Positions 60,896 to 64,000 of a DNA stretch of 64,000 nucleotides are shown here, one piece after another. The notes beneath the pieces were generated by a model. It was not told where the DNA came from and did no database searches. It worked only from the letters and a program-made list of their open reading frames with translations. The stretch covers positions 248,001 to 312,000 of the forward strand of contig CAKJVC010000202.1 in assembly GCA_918026815.1 (NCBI GenBank). The letters are read 5' to 3'. The DNA comes from Chalara sp. BL73 (taxonomy: Eukaryota > Ascomycota > Leotiomycetes > Helotiales). Position numbers and translations under genes: made by a program. The stretch's first letter is position 1, and every line of letters starts with the position of its first letter.

Positions 60896-61728
60896 GAATA
60901 TGCGCGGATGGGTGGCGAAAAGCATAGTGTTTGTGTATGAACTGGGGTAGGCCATTGAGGTGACCAGGGAGAAGGTAAACATAATATATGCATATTCTAG
61001 CGGCTGTTCAGAGGAGTAGAATCGTGCTGAAGCTGGCTGCAAGTTAGTTGATTGAGACGAATGGTGCGAGCGAAGTCTGTTCCTATCCTGCAAGAAGTCT
61101 TTGCTTAGATTATGAAGCTAAGTGAGTATCAGGGCCACAAGAGGTGAATGTTCCAAGCCAAGAAACGCAGTGAAAGTGCTGACAAAAGGGATATAAAAGA
61201 CAGTTATTTCAACAAAGAAACACACGGATCACTTTTCTGTGCCGGATATAACTAGATAGCCACCTATGAAATGAGTCTCTAGCTCTTAGTCTTCCTTTCC
61301 ATGGATGTAATTCCATTGGTATCATGTCTTCATTTATGCTTAATTCCTAAGCTATTCATTATGTGCTAATTATAAGCAAGTATAAGCCCAGGGTTGGGTA
61401 AAGCAGACCTGGAGCTAATGCCAGCCATATGCGATTCACTCCTGAAACTTACTCCATGATTGCCATGCCTGGCTGTGCCCCAAATCCTGACTTAAACTCC
61501 ATGAGAACAACGCGAAAGGGTTGGCGATATGTGAACTGGTGTACGAGGGAAAGCGAGGAAGAGCGATTTCCATGAACAGGACGTTGTTTGTGTTCTTGGT
61601 TGCTTATCTTCTTCTCCGGTGGCTAATATGACGTTATTTAAAATGAACGAGCGGAGCTGTCCAGAGTTGACTAGTTCAGCGTTAAGCCTCCTAACATTGC
61701 TTGCTGATGAGCTGACGATTTTTTTTCA
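60896..61728. other. Intergenic between convergent genes
   Basis: 833 bases with no supported gene; 3' flanks of the membrane protein and the RING gene. Confidence 0.6.
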
Positions 61729-63858
61729 TCATACCTCGCCGGATGTAAGAGCGCCATTATTGTATGCGGGTTGATTCCGAGTCATATTGAAGATAGCATC
61801 GTCCCGAGCCAATAAATGTGCCATTAAAGCAGGGTTCGGCGGCGAGACACCAGGAGGATCTCCGTGAATACGTCTATAATGGCTGCTTGCATGTCCAGGA
61901 GGAGGAAATCCAGCTCGGGCATATTCCCCATTATATGCGGCAGGGTTATGTATATCTGTCGGGGATTGTGAGGAAATTGGGAGAAGTCCACCACTGGTAG
62001 TGTTAGAGTCGCCTGCTGGTGATGCTTCTTCAGGGGATGTATTTGCAGCAGTCGACATTTGAGGATTGGGGGTCCAGTAAGGTGCTCTATCGGAGCTCGT
62101 CCTTGGGTAGGTAGGTAAGAACGGGTAATTTGTACGTTGCTGAGAATTTGAGGAAGCGAGCGTGAACCGTGCTGACCCCATTGAGTTAGGTCGACTGGGA
62201 GCATGCCTAATGCGCGATGATCGCCGCGCTTGTGATTCACGAGGTGACATTCGACTACTGTTTGGAGTATTATCAGGTGAGGAAGACTGTGTTGAAGATG
62301 TTTGGAGCTGTATTCTACTCTGGCTGGTGCTGTTCAGCGGGCTATGGCCACGAATCATCAGTATCATGAAAATAATTGCAGATTAGACATTAGATACCTT
62401 TCATAGGATAGAGCTTCAGAGGACGGACTCTGGGTTGGAGGATTTCGCTCTGCACGTGCATATATCGCCGCTTGTTGTTGTTGCAGGAGAAGTAGTTGCT
62501 GTTGTTCCTGGAAGGTCAGACGGGCAAGAGTATCTTTCCGTGTTGGGGGATCTGGTGATAATTTGTTGCGACAGTAAGGGCAAGTATCATTGTCTTCGAA
62601 CCATTTCTTTATGCATGCATCACCAAATACATGTTTGCACTTAGGTAAACGAAGTGGCTGTTCGGTGAGGCCATCCGGATTTTCAGCGCCTAAATCATTG
62701 TAGCAGATCATGCAGCCTGTCTAAAGTTAGCAAACCGTAAGCTACCGCAGGATTGGATGAGGCGCAAAAGAGCACTTTATTTAACATGTAGTTCTCAGAC
62801 TCTACTGTCTTAATTTCTTCCTCTGTGTGGAGATCACCATGTCACTTACTCTTGTCTTCAAGGTCTTCAACTTTCACTTTTTCGAGTGCATCGATGATTG
62901 CTTCGGGAACGGCCGGCTTCTTTGTCGCCCTCACAGTTTGAAAGAATCTCCTTCTGTGATTCACCTCACCAAGACCATAATATGAACCATATCCTGGTGC
63001 ATAGCGGCGCCCATACGTTTCACGTCCTCCAATTCCTAACCAATAACTATCTTCCTCATCGGAGTCGTAATTACTGCGTCTCCGTCTGGCTGGGCTTATA
63101 CCATTTGCTGGCGATTCCTGGTTGTTTGGAGCAACATCAAAGGAGCGTGAAGTCGAGGCTGTGGGTGCTACATAATGAATTAGTATTTCACTGGGGCCGA
63201 ATAAGTAATTCTTACATGTGCGGAAATCTCGTGGCGTCCTTGGAGGTCTTGAAACGTGAGAACCGTTCGAATTATGCTGCTGTCTGCCTCCAAAGGGCGT
63301 TGAATTTGGAAATGGCCCTCGTGAATAGACGTTCCCGCTGGGACCAGTATGTAGCTGAGAATTATGCGAGTAGCTACCGCCAGCCAGGGGCATTTGAGAA
63401 GCCGTGTTTCTTCCAGCATTTGGCTCAGCTGTATTGGTATTACTCGTGGGGTTGAGGTAGGCTGAGTAGCCGCTAGGAAACATATTATGTCTTGCACCAT
63501 AGCTAGTACTAGGACCAGCGGCTGGTATGTAGCCCGTGTAATACCCAGAATATGCTGAGTTAGCCATGCCTTGATATGTGGATTGTGCATCACCCAAACC
63601 ATGCCATGCTATGTCGTGCCTGGGAAAATTGCCCCATTGTGAATTGTGTGAGGAGGCTGCGAAGTGAGACCCACCATGCCCGTACCACGAATCGACATTG
63701 TAAACGGGATCATAGTGGTGGCCTTCTCGAGAAGAGTACTGAAGTTGGCTGGATGGCAAGGAACCCTGACGTGGACGACTGATGTTTTGGCAGGGAGGGT
63801 TGTGGGGTTGGCTCTCGTCGTGGTCCATAGTATAATCCATCACACTAGTACCGTCCAT
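61729..63858 (-). CDS. RING finger protein, probable E3 ubiquitin ligase
   Basis: Five exons on the minus strand: 63858-63216, 63167-62850, 62804-62776, 62720-62398 and 62341-61729, introns 48, 45, 55 and 56 bp; 641 residues. The N-terminal 200 residues are Gly/Ser/Tyr/Asn-rich and disordered. A charged segment (RRRRSNYDSDEEDSYW, then PEAIIDALEKVKVEDLEDK) precedes the RING at residues 333-380: Cys333, Cys336, Cys358, His360, Cys366, Cys377 and Cys380. Position five, normally Cys or His, is Gly363 (CKHVFGDAC), as in some other RING proteins of the CGHxFG type. A Gln-rich stretch (QEQQQLLLLQQQQ) and a long Ser/Pro-rich tail follow. Exon 3 is only 29 nt, but it restores the frame into the RING. 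Substrates are unknown. Confidence 0.8.
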
Positions 63859-64000
63859 GCCGACCCCGCTTCGTCTCCAAGCAACTTCTTGAGACTGTTC
63901 AGCAGTAATTCATACGCTTCTAGATGACAAGCTGTCGAATTATTGGTATATGATCGAGAGCGTCCTGGGATATTCTGCTGCCGCAGCTATCGTAGAAGAC

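Noticed and set aside
1..64000. tRNA genes
   Set aside because: I scanned both strands for B-box-like GGTTCGA patterns with a matching A box and found no convincing cloverleaf; a covariance-model scan could still find one.

Overview
The window is nuclear DNA of a filamentous ascomycete (Pezizomycotina). Short GT-AG introns, mostly 45-115 bp with CTAAC-like branch points, interrupt nearly every gene, and the recognisable genes have the expected fungal architectures: Msn2/4-type C2H2 factor, Dph6 fused to RidA domains, Prp28, mL59, Fad2, PalF, Mnd1, Tvp38. The style and moderate AT content suggest a Leotiomycete such as the Sclerotiniaceae; this placement is inference. I found no tRNA, rRNA, CRISPR array or intact transposon.

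Layout. 0.1-4.1 kb: a serine-rich protein of unknown function and a small BTB/POZ protein. 4.1-12.6 kb: a gene-poor stretch with weak relic reading frames, a perfect 17-bp inverted repeat and microsatellites, ending in the pyrimidine-rich leader of the C2H2 regulator. 12.6-31.6 kb: a conserved block with the C2H2 regulator, DPH6, PRP28 (-), MRPL25/mL59 (+, divergent from PRP28), the oleate delta-12 desaturase, palF/RIM8 (-) and MND1 (-). 31.8-41.9 kb: an accessory segment with a BNR/Asp-box protein, a broken MFS sugar-transporter fragment, a broken short-chain dehydrogenase, a flavocytochrome b2-type L-lactate dehydrogenase, a small alpha/beta hydrolase and a Zn2Cys6 regulator whose model does not close. 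It looks like a decaying catabolic or metabolite cluster. 43.3-63.9 kb: a CUE/CCCH/Smr protein (-), TVP38 (+), a fungal protein with four Cys-Pro motifs (-), a 1382-residue F-box/propeller-like protein ending in a CaaX box (+), an unrecognised 501-residue protein (-), a probable small membrane protein (+) and a RING finger protein (-).

The genes do not form one pathway. Themes are stress and pH signalling (Msn2/4-like, PalF), RNA and translation (Prp28, mL59, Dph6, Smr/CCCH), lipid and membrane (Fad2, Tvp38), ubiquitin (F-box, RING, BTB) and meiosis (Mnd1). The most unusual signals are the CaaX-terminated F-box protein, the Cys-Pro motif protein, the 31.8-41.9 kb segment of mixed intact and decayed genes, and several odd splice structures. 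Exon boundaries were worked out by eye from splice signals, phase and family knowledge.
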